Part shown: piece by piece, positions 41,099-50,315 of the stretch | How the letters are laid out: each line of letters opens with the position of its first letter | How positions within the stretch are numbered: position 1 is the stretch's first letter | Source: Pseudomonas khorasanensis | Lineage (GTDB): Bacteria > Pseudomonadota > Gammaproteobacteria > Pseudomonadales > Pseudomonadaceae | DNA length: 64,000 nt | Assembly (NCBI RefSeq): GCF_014268505.2 | Contig: NZ_JABWQP020000012.1 | Span: 62,001 to 126,000, forward strand | Reading direction: 5' to 3' | Program-made: the position numbers and the translations under genes | Notes under the pieces: model-generated | Seen by the model: the letters and a program-made list of their open reading frames with translations, nothing else | Database searches by the model: none | What the model was told of the DNA's origin: nothing

Positions 41099-43018
41099 AT
41101 GAATAGCTGGTTCGGTAACATCAGCGTAAACCTGAAACTCGGCCTGGGCTTCGGCCTCGTGCTGGCCCTGACCTGCATTCTGGCGCTGACTGGCTGGACC
41201 AGCCTCGGCGGCCTGATCGACCGCAGCAACTGGATGAGCGACATCACTCAGCTCAACGCCGGCCTGACCAAACTGCGCGTGGTGCGCCTGCAATACATGC
41301 TGACCAACGGCGACGAAACCGCCGCGCAGAATGTGCAGACCACCCTTGAAAGCTTCGCCGCTCAGCAGCAGGCGCTGATCAGCAAATTCAAAAGCCCGGA
41401 AAACGTCAAACTGCTCAAGCAACAGGCAGCGACCATTGCCGAGTACCAGACGTCGCTGAACAAAATGCGCAACGCCTACCGCACCGGCAACAGCGCTCGC
41501 GACACCATGAGCGCCAACGCCCAGACCGCGTACAACCTGATCGAATCGATCAGCCAGCGCGTGCAGCAACAGGACTTGAGCGATCAGCGCTTCGAACAGT
41601 TCCAGGCCATCACTGCCGCCAAGGAAGCGTTCATCCTCGCGCGCTATGAAGTGCGTGGTTACACCGCCACCACCAACGCCGAAACCGAACAGAGAGCCGT
41701 CGGTCAGATCGACGCGTCCATTGCCAGCCTCAAGTCCTTGAACGTGCATTTCGCTGCGACTCAACAGGATGCCTTGCGCCAATTGGAAACCGCGCTGACC
41801 AGCTACCGCAGCGCGTTGATGGCGTACAAAAACGCCAACACCGATGCCGTGCAGGCGCGTAAGGAAATGACTGATCAGGGCACCACCATCGTCGCCCTGA
41901 GCGAGCAGCTGTACCAGATCCAGCTTGATCGCCGTGACGTCGAAAGCGCCCAGGCACGCACCTTCCAGTTGATCAGCACCTTGCTGGCGCTGCTGGTGGG
42001 CGTGATCGCTGCCGTGATCATCACCCGTCAGATCACCCGCCCACTGCAAGAAACCCTGGCCGTGGTCGAGCGCATCGCCAGCGGCGACCTGACCCAGAAT
42101 GTCACTGTCACCCGTCGCGACGAACTCGGCGTGCTGCAACAAGGCATCGCCCGCATGGGCGTGACCCTGCGTGAGCTGATCAGCGGCATTCGCGATGGCG
42201 TCACCCAGATCGCCAGCGCTGCCGAAGAACTGTCGGCCGTGACCGAGCAGACCAGCGCCGGTGTGAACAGCCAGAAAATCGAGACCGATCAGGTCGCCAC
42301 TGCCATGCACGAAATGACCGCCACCGTGCAGGAAGTTGCGCGCAACGCCGAAGAAGCTTCGCAAGCCGCCGCCGCTGCGGACGGCGAAGCCCGTGAAGGC
42401 GACAAGGTTGTGAATGAGGCCATCGCGCAGATTGAGCGTCTGGCCAGCGAAGTGGTGCGTTCGACCGAAGCGATGAGCGTGCTGCAACAGGAAAGCGACA
42501 AGATTGGCAGCGTCATGGACGTGATCAAGGCGGTTGCCGAACAGACCAACTTGCTCGCGCTCAACGCTGCGATCGAAGCGGCGCGTGCCGGTGAAGCCGG
42601 GCGTGGTTTCGCCGTGGTTGCAGACGAAGTCCGTGGCCTGGCTCAGCGTACGCAGAAATCTACCGAAGAAATCGAAGGTCTGGTCGCCGGTCTGCAGAAC
42701 GGCACCCAGCAAGTTTCGGCGGTGATGAACAACAGCCGCGCGCTGACCGACAGCAGCGTCGCGCTGACGCGCAAGGCCGGTGTATCGCTGGAAAACATCA
42801 CCCGCACCGTGTCGAACATCCAGTCGATGAACCAGCAGATCGCCGCCGCTGCCGAACAGCAGAGCGCCGTGGCCGAAGAGATCAGCCGCAGCATCATCAA
42901 CGTGCGCGACGTGTCGGAACAGACCGCAGCGGCCAGTGACGAGACCGCAGCGTCGAGCGTTGAGCTGGCGCGTCTGGGCGGCCAGTTGCAGCAGATGGTG
43001 AGCCACTTCCGCGTTTGA
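41099..43018 (+). CDS. Methyl-accepting chemotaxis protein with helical bimodular-type sensor domain
   Basis: This chemoreceptor of 639 residues has one transmembrane helix at about 12-33, a long all-helical periplasmic sensor (about 34-285), a second transmembrane helix (about 287-308), a HAMP domain (RQITRPLQETLAVVERIASGDLTQ) and a cytoplasmic signalling domain with the invariant hairpin tip AVAEQTNLLALNAAIEAARAGEAGRGFAVVADEVR. The sensor length and total length match HBM-type receptors such as Pseudomonas McpS, which bind TCA-cycle acids; the ligand here is unproven. GGAGG lies before the ATG. Confidence 0.94.
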   Translation: MNSWFGNISVNLKLGLGFGLVLALTCILALTGWTSLGGLIDRSNWMSDITQLNAGLTKLRVVRLQYMLTNGDETAAQNVQTTLESFAAQQQALISKFKSPENVKLLKQQAATIAEYQTSLNKMRNAYRTGNSARDTMSANAQTAYNLIESISQRVQQQDLSDQRFEQFQAITAAKEAFILARYEVRGYTATTNAETEQRAVGQIDASIASLKSLNVHFAATQQDALRQLETALTSYRSALMAYKNANTDAVQARKEMTDQGTTIVALSEQLYQIQLDRRDVESAQARTFQLISTLLALLVGVIAAVIITRQITRPLQETLAVVERIASGDLTQNVTVTRRDELGVLQQGIARMGVTLRELISGIRDGVTQIASAAEELSAVTEQTSAGVNSQKIETDQVATAMHEMTATVQEVARNAEEASQAAAAADGEAREGDKVVNEAIAQIERLASEVVRSTEAMSVLQQESDKIGSVMDVIKAVAEQTNLLALNAAIEAARAGEAGRGFAVVADEVRGLAQRTQKSTEEIEGLVAGLQNGTQQVSAVMNNSRALTDSSVALTRKAGVSLENITRTVSNIQSMNQQIAAAAEQQSAVAEEISRSIINVRDVSEQTAAASDETAASSVELARLGGQLQQMVSHFRV

Positions 43019-43050
43019 TGTTCGTTCAGCACTGAAACACAAAAAAACAG

Positions 43051-43068
43051 TCGCGGGCTCGCCCGCGA
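43051..43068 (+). terminator. Hairpin after the chemoreceptor gene
   Basis: TCGCGGGC / GCCCGCGA with a 2-nt spacer forms an 8-bp stem 33 bp after the stop codon. The U-tract is poor, and a run of seven A residues lies upstream, so activity may be stronger on the other strand. Confidence 0.5.
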
Positions 43069-43188
43069 TTGCGTTGACCCTCCAACAAGTCGTCGTTTCG
43101 CACACGCATCAAGCCGTCCTCCTACCGCCTCGCTTTGCCATCTGTCTTTATGATCGTCTCCTACCTAACAACAGGAGATTTGCCAGAC

Positions 43189-45735
43189 ATGGACGTTTCG
43201 AGAGCATCACCCCTGCCGCGGCTGATAGATTTCACAGGCGGTTCGCAAGACGCCAGAAACGATTTCGAAATGGCGATGCACGACCTGAAAATAACGTCGG
43301 TTTTCGACATCATGCGCAGGGACAAAGTGCAGTTTGTCCGCGAGTGCGTCCTCTACACCGCGGATGATGCCGCGCGTATCTATGACCGCGCCCGCGATCA
43401 TGCATGGCAAATCGACCGTCTGTATCGGGAGCAGGAGATTTCATCCCACAGTGCGAAGGGTCGTGGCCGACGCAGTCCCGCTGTCAGCACAACGGCCACC
43501 TACCAGAACCTGTTCAAGGAGAACTGGAAGCAATTCTGTAACGAAGACGATATCGCCGCCATCGACTCACCCGTTGCCTATCTGAACGCCCTTTATATGT
43601 TTGCCGGACAACTGGAGAGCACCTCCACGCATTCAGACATAATCACGCTGGATCAAAGGCGTCCGGATATCCGGGCCCTGATGATGGATCATCAGAGCGC
43701 TTTCGTGCCCCAGCCAATGCTTAACATCATCAATGATGTCCTGAGCAAACACATCGAAACGCACCCGAACAATCGCGCTGAAAAGACCAGTGTCTACCAG
43801 GCGTTAGCCAGCGAACATTACCCTTTCTCGCTGCCCTATGACGTCCATCACCAACAGTGCCTGGCCGCATTAGGCCCGGACAAGCCCGCGCTGGGGTCGC
43901 TTAACTACATGATCAGTCCGACTCTGCACTGTTGGCAGGGGAAAAATATGGCAGGAAAGTCGCGGTTGCATGCGCAAACAATGCTCAGTGACTTGAGTCC
44001 GGAACAACAGAGAATACTGACCAGCCCACTCGCTACCGATGACGACTATGCCTCGTTGAAAAAATCATACGGCGTCACTTTGCTCGATAGTCTCAAAGAA
44101 GTAAGAATTTTCAAAGCCAACGTCGGCCTTACCACTGACCAACTTGATCAACTGCTGGCCCGTGGTAAATACCATCCCGCTCCATCGCTTGATGAATCGA
44201 GTCCTGCTGTTATCTACGCCACTGCGTACATCAACGGGAATACTTCAACTCCCCACCTGACGATCATTAAAGGCGAAGACAGGAAACTGCTGTTAAGCGG
44301 CGCGTCCAAAAATCGCCTGGATCGTCTGCAAAGAATGATCCGTCTGCAACGTTGGACCGGCCTTCATTTCGCCGAACTGGACACCTTGATCGTCAGTGCC
44401 ATGCGCTCGGAGAGCAACGTTTCGCGGGCGCTCAACAAGAACACCTTGCGCACCTTGGGCGTGTTTCGATATCTGGCGCGGCGTTACACCATCACTGCGC
44501 AAGAATTCGCTGCATTTTTACACGATATGCCGACCCAGGCCTGCGGTGAACAAATGCCCTTGTTCAAGCAGGTCTTCAACCGTAGCGGGCTATTCATCAG
44601 CCCGCTGCAGCTTGCTCCCTCCAGGTTGCTGGACAAAGCAGATGTCGAATCGCAGCAGACCCTCAGCCAACTCGGTGCAGGCCTTGCTTTGACGCAGGAC
44701 GAACTGTCGACGTTGATGCGGCAGACCCAGACTTACATTCCGCAACTTAGCCAGGACTTGCCAGCGATCTCGTCACTCTATCGGCAAACCAGAATTGCGA
44801 AAATGTTCGGTTTGTCCACGATGGAATGCACAGCATTGGCCAAGCTTTTGGGGGCCGACGATTTCTGTGAGCTGCTGGTTCGCGGAACGCTGTCGGCGAC
44901 GCCCGAAGCAAACCTCGACATTCTGGATGTATTGATGGCAATTGACTGGGCTGTCGAGTGGTTCAAACACACCCGGCGCGACGTTACATCCGTGCAAAAG
45001 GTGCTGGTTCCGCTTCCGGATGACTGGCCTTTCGATAAGACCTTGCAGGATCGCCTGCGCGCAATCCATAGCCAAGCCAACCCTGACCCCGAGCAAAAAG
45101 AACGGATGCTGGAGAATTTTTTCCTTGAGATGACAGAACTGCCTGCATCGTACCTCCCCTGCGCTTCGAAACTGGCGGCAACGACAACTGAGCAGATTTG
45201 GCAGAACCTAAAGGCTCCCTACTCCAATGCCATGCCGGACTGGCTGGCCAGGATGTTTTGCGCGGCCGTTGCCTGCCGTGACCTGCACCTTAGCGATGGC
45301 ACACTCGCACTGTTGCTGGAGAACCCTGCCTGGCTGGCGCCCGACAACCAGGTCAAGCTGACCCTGCAAAACCTGTATTTGTTCGATAGCTTTCGGCGTT
45401 TGGCCCACGCCAAGGGGAATTCGGAAAAGCACTTGCTGCACTACCTTCAGCTCGCCAATCAAGTAGAAAACCGCCCCAAAATCTCCGAGTTCAACCAAAT
45501 GCTGGCAGCGTTGCTCGATTGGGGCGTGGATGAAGTATCGGCGTTGATAGAAGCCTCGGGAGGTGTGGAAGTGACGACGATGGAGGGTGTGGACTGGATC
45601 ATGCGTTGCCAGACTTGTTGCCAGAGCACGGGTTTATCGGCAGCAAATTTGATCAAGGCCAGCGCGTTGACCTGCGAAAGCCCTGCCACGGATTGGCATG
45701 CAGTGAGCGCAGCGTTGATTGCAGCCCGCCACTGA
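43189..45735 (+). CDS. Tc toxin A-subunit, N-terminal half (TcaA/TccA type, VRP1 domain)
   Basis: This 848-residue protein matches the N-terminal part of TcA, the pore-forming subunit of insecticidal toxin complexes. The Salmonella virulence plasmid VRP1 signature is seen at the start (LKITSVFDIMRRDKVQFVREC) and in SPVAYLNALYMFAGQLE. Much of the rest is alpha-helical, as in the shell domain. There is no signal peptide, as in other Tc proteins. The start at 43189 follows AGGAG by 12 nt; the frame also opens at 43135. The second half of the A subunit is the next gene, 29 bp away. In Photorhabdus the same split is found in tcaA-tcaB and tccA-tccB. Confidence 0.88.
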   Translation: MDVSRASPLPRLIDFTGGSQDARNDFEMAMHDLKITSVFDIMRRDKVQFVRECVLYTADDAARIYDRARDHAWQIDRLYREQEISSHSAKGRGRRSPAVSTTATYQNLFKENWKQFCNEDDIAAIDSPVAYLNALYMFAGQLESTSTHSDIITLDQRRPDIRALMMDHQSAFVPQPMLNIINDVLSKHIETHPNNRAEKTSVYQALASEHYPFSLPYDVHHQQCLAALGPDKPALGSLNYMISPTLHCWQGKNMAGKSRLHAQTMLSDLSPEQQRILTSPLATDDDYASLKKSYGVTLLDSLKEVRIFKANVGLTTDQLDQLLARGKYHPAPSLDESSPAVIYATAYINGNTSTPHLTIIKGEDRKLLLSGASKNRLDRLQRMIRLQRWTGLHFAELDTLIVSAMRSESNVSRALNKNTLRTLGVFRYLARRYTITAQEFAAFLHDMPTQACGEQMPLFKQVFNRSGLFISPLQLAPSRLLDKADVESQQTLSQLGAGLALTQDELSTLMRQTQTYIPQLSQDLPAISSLYRQTRIAKMFGLSTMECTALAKLLGADDFCELLVRGTLSATPEANLDILDVLMAIDWAVEWFKHTRRDVTSVQKVLVPLPDDWPFDKTLQDRLRAIHSQANPDPEQKERMLENFFLEMTELPASYLPCASKLAATTTEQIWQNLKAPYSNAMPDWLARMFCAAVACRDLHLSDGTLALLLENPAWLAPDNQVKLTLQNLYLFDSFRRLAHAKGNSEKHLLHYLQLANQVENRPKISEFNQMLAALLDWGVDEVSALIEASGGVEVTTMEGVDWIMRCQTCCQSTGLSAANLIKASALTCESPATDWHAVSAALIAARH

Positions 45736-45764
45736 GATTCTCACTCGATATTCAAGGACCGAAT

Positions 45765-48700
45765 ATGATTGCTGCACTCAAGAAGCAACTGGAAGAAACC
45801 CGGCGCGATGCCATGCTCGCTTACTTCCTGCATCACGTAATACCTGTTAACGATGCCACCCGAAATATCCGCATCAAGAACACTCAGGATCTCTACGATT
45901 ACTGGTTACTGGATGTGCTCGTCAGTCAGGACGTACCCACGACAGCGGTGGCTTGTGCAATCGCCAGCCTGCAGCAGTACATCAACAGGATTCTGATGAA
46001 TCTGGAGCCTGGCTATGACAACGTGACATCGATGGCTGAGCGCACTCGAACATGGCACGAGGCGTTGAGCCAGTATTCAACATGGTCTGCTTTTCAGCGC
46101 CTGCTCTGCTTTCCTTCGTCGTATCTTGACCCGGAACTGAGAACCTTCAAGAGCGATAACTTTCGCCAACTGGAAAGCGACCTCAGCCAGAACCGGATTC
46201 AAACCGACGCAGTGCAGGTCTCGATACTTGCCTACCTCACGCGACTCGAAGTCATCACCAACCTGAACATCCTCAACGGTTACATCGACAGCGAGGATTT
46301 TGCCGAAAGTATTTATTACCTTCTTGGTAAGTCCCGCTCGGAAAACAGCTATTTCTGGTGCTCATTGAATATGGCTGCACGGCCAATTATCACGCCACCT
46401 GTGGGCACAGCCACCGTTCAAGCGAAACAGGACCAACCCGCTCCGCACGCATGGTCGCAATGGCAGAAAGCCGACATTCCAATTTCCGAGAAGGCAATTG
46501 AACACACGATCCGCCCGGTATGGTTCAACAACCGTCTATTTATCATCTGGGCAGAGCTGATCCTTCAGGATTGGAGAAGTGTCCAGGCATCGCAAACCGA
46601 CACCGCCGCAGCAACAAACGGTCATTCACTACTACGTCTGAACTTTAGCTTCCGCAGGCATGATGGCCATTGGAGTGCCGTACAAACCCCCATACAAGAT
46701 CATATTGAAGCGCGCAGCGCCGCGGGTGCGTCAGTGGAGTCGCTTAAAGAACGGGTCGGCACCATAGCAATCAATCACAAGAGTAAAAATCAGGACTTTC
46801 TGTTCATTTCCCTGCATGTCAACGCGCCAGCCGACGGTAACCAGACACCCATTTTCCGCAAAGAAGCGTATATGGACAAAAATCTGTCCATCGACCTGGA
46901 AGACCGCCGGATTGGAACCACGTCAGGGGCAAACCGGGAGCCTTTTCCAGCCGATCAAATTGAAAAGTTTATCAAGAAGACAGAGCCGTCAGTTTTTCAA
47001 CATACGACGCATACGCCTCTGAGATTCAAGCTCATACACAGCGAGATCTATCATTCGCCCTCGATAACGCCACACATCAGAAGACTGCAAAGCCTGATCT
47101 CTCAGCCCCAGGAACAGTTAGAAGACGAAAGCCTGACGCTCACCTTCCACCCCAGCGAGATTGCCGAAGATCTATCGGGAGGGACGACACGAACACTGCG
47201 TTTCAAATTTGGCAGGGCGGACATGGCGCTAGTGTTTACCCATGAACTGCCAAGCACTCCATTTATGCCTTTGCTGAGTGGTTCGACCCTGACACATCCT
47301 GACCTCGTCCCGACACAGTCATATGCGCTGGAAGTCAGCCCGCCCGGATTCACCACCGGCACCCGAGCGGCCAATCTGAACTATGCACTTAAAGATCAAA
47401 TCAATTCGCAGAACTTTACGCTTGGTAGCAGCGGGGAGCTTGATACAAAACTCATTTCCACCGATGCTTTGAATGAGTTGATCAACTTAGCCGAAAATCC
47501 CGCCCGCAATACTGCGCTGCAAGTAAAAATACTCAGCGCCGACCGTCAAGGCGTGATTGACGGCTCCAAGCCTGATTCGTTCTCCCTGACCGATAAACTG
47601 AAAGTGGAGTTCGTCGTCGCCGAATCCTCGACTGCCACGTCCACACACTTCACAAGACAAAAAAAAACCATCGAGCTGTCGCCGTTGCCGCAAAGCAGTT
47701 TTGACTGCACCTGGAAAGCGCCGGATTTAGCCTCGACAAAAACATTCATTCATTATGGATTTAAGGTAACTCCCGGCAACAGTTCCGCTTTGTTCATTGG
47801 CAGATCCATAGAAGTCGACGATATCACTGAGAAGAAAGCGCCACCGGTAATCAAAACCACGTCAAATCCCGACCTTGCGCAATTCATCGACTTCTCCGCC
47901 TCTTCAATCGCCAGCAGTGACGACAAACAGAATCAACGTCAGTCGATAAGATTGACGACGGCATTTGCCGCCGAATTGATAAGGCGTACCGAAAACAGCC
48001 TCGACGAACTTTTTTCCATTGAGACTCAACGCCTGCTGGAGCCTGCCCTGAAAGGCGAGCCAGCACAGAAACTCGACTTTCATGGGCCGTTTGGCCGCTA
48101 TTTCACAGAGTTGTTTCTTTACCTGCCATGGCTGGTCGCCCATCGCCTGAACGTTGAAGAGCAGTACGACGCGGCGCAGCAATGGCTAAGTCATGTTTTT
48201 TCGCCTCAAGAAAGGACGACCGGTTACTGGGGCGCGATTCCACTCCTTGATACCGATGCTCCCATCGCCTATCTGGATCAAACTCCGCACGATCCGCACC
48301 AGATCGCTCTCATCCAGCCTGTACATTTTCGCAAGGCGCTGTATTTCCTGTATGTCGACATCCTGATCAATCGAGGCGACGCAGCGTTTCGCGAACAAAC
48401 GCCCGGCAGTCTCGCCCAGGCCAAGCTTTGGTACATGCAAACCCTCGCGCTGCTCGGTCAGCGTCCAGCCATCGAGTTGATCGATCAATGGACGCCGATA
48501 TCGCTGCGAAAACTCAGTGAGGCCAGCAATAAGAAGCTGCGCCGCCTTGAACCGCTTGTGGACATCGCATCCAGCACCGCCATTGCGCTGGCTGAAGACA
48601 GCAGCACCATGTTTTGCTGCGCTGTTGATAATCCGCGTTTGCGAATGCCCTTCCATCCGCATTTGCTAAAGCGTTGGGATATCCTCGAGAGTCGTTTGCA

Positions 48701-50315
48701 TAACCTGCGGCATTACCTCGACATCGCAGGACGACCTCTGCACATACCGCCCCATGCTCCGGCCAGCAACCCACGCGACGTGCTCCTGGCGCGCGCCTAT
48801 ACCAACGCGTTCGCTGGCACGAACACCCGGCAAGAGGTAAACATCCCGCACTATCGCTTCAGTGCCATGTATGGCCAGGCGCTGAATGCAGTGGAAGCCG
48901 TCATTCAGTCCGGGAACCTGTTGCTCTCCCTGATTGAACGCAGGGAGCAGGCTCATCTGCAGGAAATGCAGCAAGAGCAGCTGTGGCGTCTGGCAACAAT
49001 CACGGTTGAACTGCACACCCAGGCGTTACAAGCCGACAGCGCGAACCGGGAAGCATTGCAGGCGGGTAAAGCCATCGTGCAAAAACGTCTGGAACATTAT
49101 CGTCAATTGCTCGACCAGGACGTCAGCGCCAACGAATCGGCCGCAGGTGAACTGCATCTGCAAAGTGGCACCTTCGAAAAACTGGCTTCGTCCTCTCAAG
49201 CGGTTGCGGGAGGCATCATGTTGCTGCCCAACATCATCGGTGCAAGCTTTGGTGGCAGTCGTCTTGAAGGCGTCGCCCACGCCGCCAGCGCTCTCATGCA
49301 GGGGTGTGCCTCGAACGCCCGAACACAAGCCGGGCAACTGGATCGATCCGCCCAGTTTCAGCGTCGCCGGGAAGACTGGCTGCTCGCTCACGAGCAAGCA
49401 GAACTCGAAATTTCTCAGATCGACAAACAACTGCAATATCTGAGTCAGGTTCAAACAGGCACCCGCCTGCAATTGCGTCAGGCTGAAACGACCCTCAGTC
49501 AGGCCCGTGCCGTACACGAGCTTCTCGGTAAACGCTTCAGCCAGGCGCAAATGTATCAATGGCTGAACAGCCAGTTCAGCGCAATGTACTTTCAAGTCTA
49601 CGACGCCACGCTCGCCCTGTGCCGGGAGACAGAGGCTTGCTGGCGATACGAAACGGCTGATTTCGACACGTATTTTTTTCAGCGTAATGCCTGGAACGCC
49701 TCCTGCCGCGGCCTGGGCGCTGGAGAACAGTTGAAAGTGAACTTGCTGCAAATGCAGGCTGCCTACGTGCAGCGTCATCAACGCGATCTGGAGATTCGCA
49801 AGACCTTGTCGCTGCGCACGCTCAGGCAGCAGGACGTCAGCAGCATCACAAACAGGACGTGGGACGAGATCAGGACTGAGCTGCAATCGGGGAAATGTGA
49901 GTTCGAAATGACCCATGTCATGTTTGAAAACGACTACGAGGGTCAGCAGCATTATTTACGCCGAATCAAGACTATCAGTATCTCCTTGCCGGCAGTGCTC
50001 GGACCTCATGACAACGTCCGCGCCATCCTGACCCAGACTTCGAGCGAAGTGCATCTGGACAGAGCCAGTCCACCGAAAAGCCTCAAGGACCTGCGCGTCA
50101 GCCAGCGGATTGCGTTGTCCGGCGGTATCGACGACAGCGGCGTGTTCACGTTGAATTTCAACGATGATCGCTATCTTCCTTTTGAATACACCGGCGCGAT
50201 TTCCAGATGGTCGCTGACCTTCCCCAATCCGCTAGCGCAAAAACAACTACTGGATTCGCTGAACGACATCATTGTGCATGTCTGCTACACGGCGCGGGCG
50301 GGTGCGGCATCATGA
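45765..50315 (+). CDS. Tc toxin A-subunit, C-terminal half (TcaB/TccB type, pore and TcB-binding)
   Basis: This 1516-residue protein corresponds to the C-terminal half of TcA. It has a neuraminidase-like region, a long helical pore/linker region (about 1050-1300, with glycine-rich AGGIMLLPNIIGASFGG near the channel tip) and the TcB-binding domain (ECRF-like GKCEFEMTHVMFEND and HYLRRIKTISISLPAVLGP, near 1400). It forms the pentameric bell that injects the TcB-TcC cocoon content. The ATG at 45765 follows AAGGA; the frame is open upstream but would overlap the previous gene. The 3' end overlaps the TcB gene (ATGA). Confidence 0.9.
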   Translation: MIAALKKQLEETRRDAMLAYFLHHVIPVNDATRNIRIKNTQDLYDYWLLDVLVSQDVPTTAVACAIASLQQYINRILMNLEPGYDNVTSMAERTRTWHEALSQYSTWSAFQRLLCFPSSYLDPELRTFKSDNFRQLESDLSQNRIQTDAVQVSILAYLTRLEVITNLNILNGYIDSEDFAESIYYLLGKSRSENSYFWCSLNMAARPIITPPVGTATVQAKQDQPAPHAWSQWQKADIPISEKAIEHTIRPVWFNNRLFIIWAELILQDWRSVQASQTDTAAATNGHSLLRLNFSFRRHDGHWSAVQTPIQDHIEARSAAGASVESLKERVGTIAINHKSKNQDFLFISLHVNAPADGNQTPIFRKEAYMDKNLSIDLEDRRIGTTSGANREPFPADQIEKFIKKTEPSVFQHTTHTPLRFKLIHSEIYHSPSITPHIRRLQSLISQPQEQLEDESLTLTFHPSEIAEDLSGGTTRTLRFKFGRADMALVFTHELPSTPFMPLLSGSTLTHPDLVPTQSYALEVSPPGFTTGTRAANLNYALKDQINSQNFTLGSSGELDTKLISTDALNELINLAENPARNTALQVKILSADRQGVIDGSKPDSFSLTDKLKVEFVVAESSTATSTHFTRQKKTIELSPLPQSSFDCTWKAPDLASTKTFIHYGFKVTPGNSSALFIGRSIEVDDITEKKAPPVIKTTSNPDLAQFIDFSASSIASSDDKQNQRQSIRLTTAFAAELIRRTENSLDELFSIETQRLLEPALKGEPAQKLDFHGPFGRYFTELFLYLPWLVAHRLNVEEQYDAAQQWLSHVFSPQERTTGYWGAIPLLDTDAPIAYLDQTPHDPHQIALIQPVHFRKALYFLYVDILINRGDAAFREQTPGSLAQAKLWYMQTLALLGQRPAIELIDQWTPISLRKLSEASNKKLRRLEPLVDIASSTAIALAEDSSTMFCCAVDNPRLRMPFHPHLLKRWDILESRLHNLRHYLDIAGRPLHIPPHAPASNPRDVLLARAYTNAFAGTNTRQEVNIPHYRFSAMYGQALNAVEAVIQSGNLLLSLIERREQAHLQEMQQEQLWRLATITVELHTQALQADSANREALQAGKAIVQKRLEHYRQLLDQDVSANESAAGELHLQSGTFEKLASSSQAVAGGIMLLPNIIGASFGGSRLEGVAHAASALMQGCASNARTQAGQLDRSAQFQRRREDWLLAHEQAELEISQIDKQLQYLSQVQTGTRLQLRQAETTLSQARAVHELLGKRFSQAQMYQWLNSQFSAMYFQVYDATLALCRETEACWRYETADFDTYFFQRNAWNASCRGLGAGEQLKVNLLQMQAAYVQRHQRDLEIRKTLSLRTLRQQDVSSITNRTWDEIRTELQSGKCEFEMTHVMFENDYEGQQHYLRRIKTISISLPAVLGPHDNVRAILTQTSSEVHLDRASPPKSLKDLRVSQRIALSGGIDDSGVFTLNFNDDRYLPFEYTGAISRWSLTFPNPLAQKQLLDSLNDIIVHVCYTARAGAAS

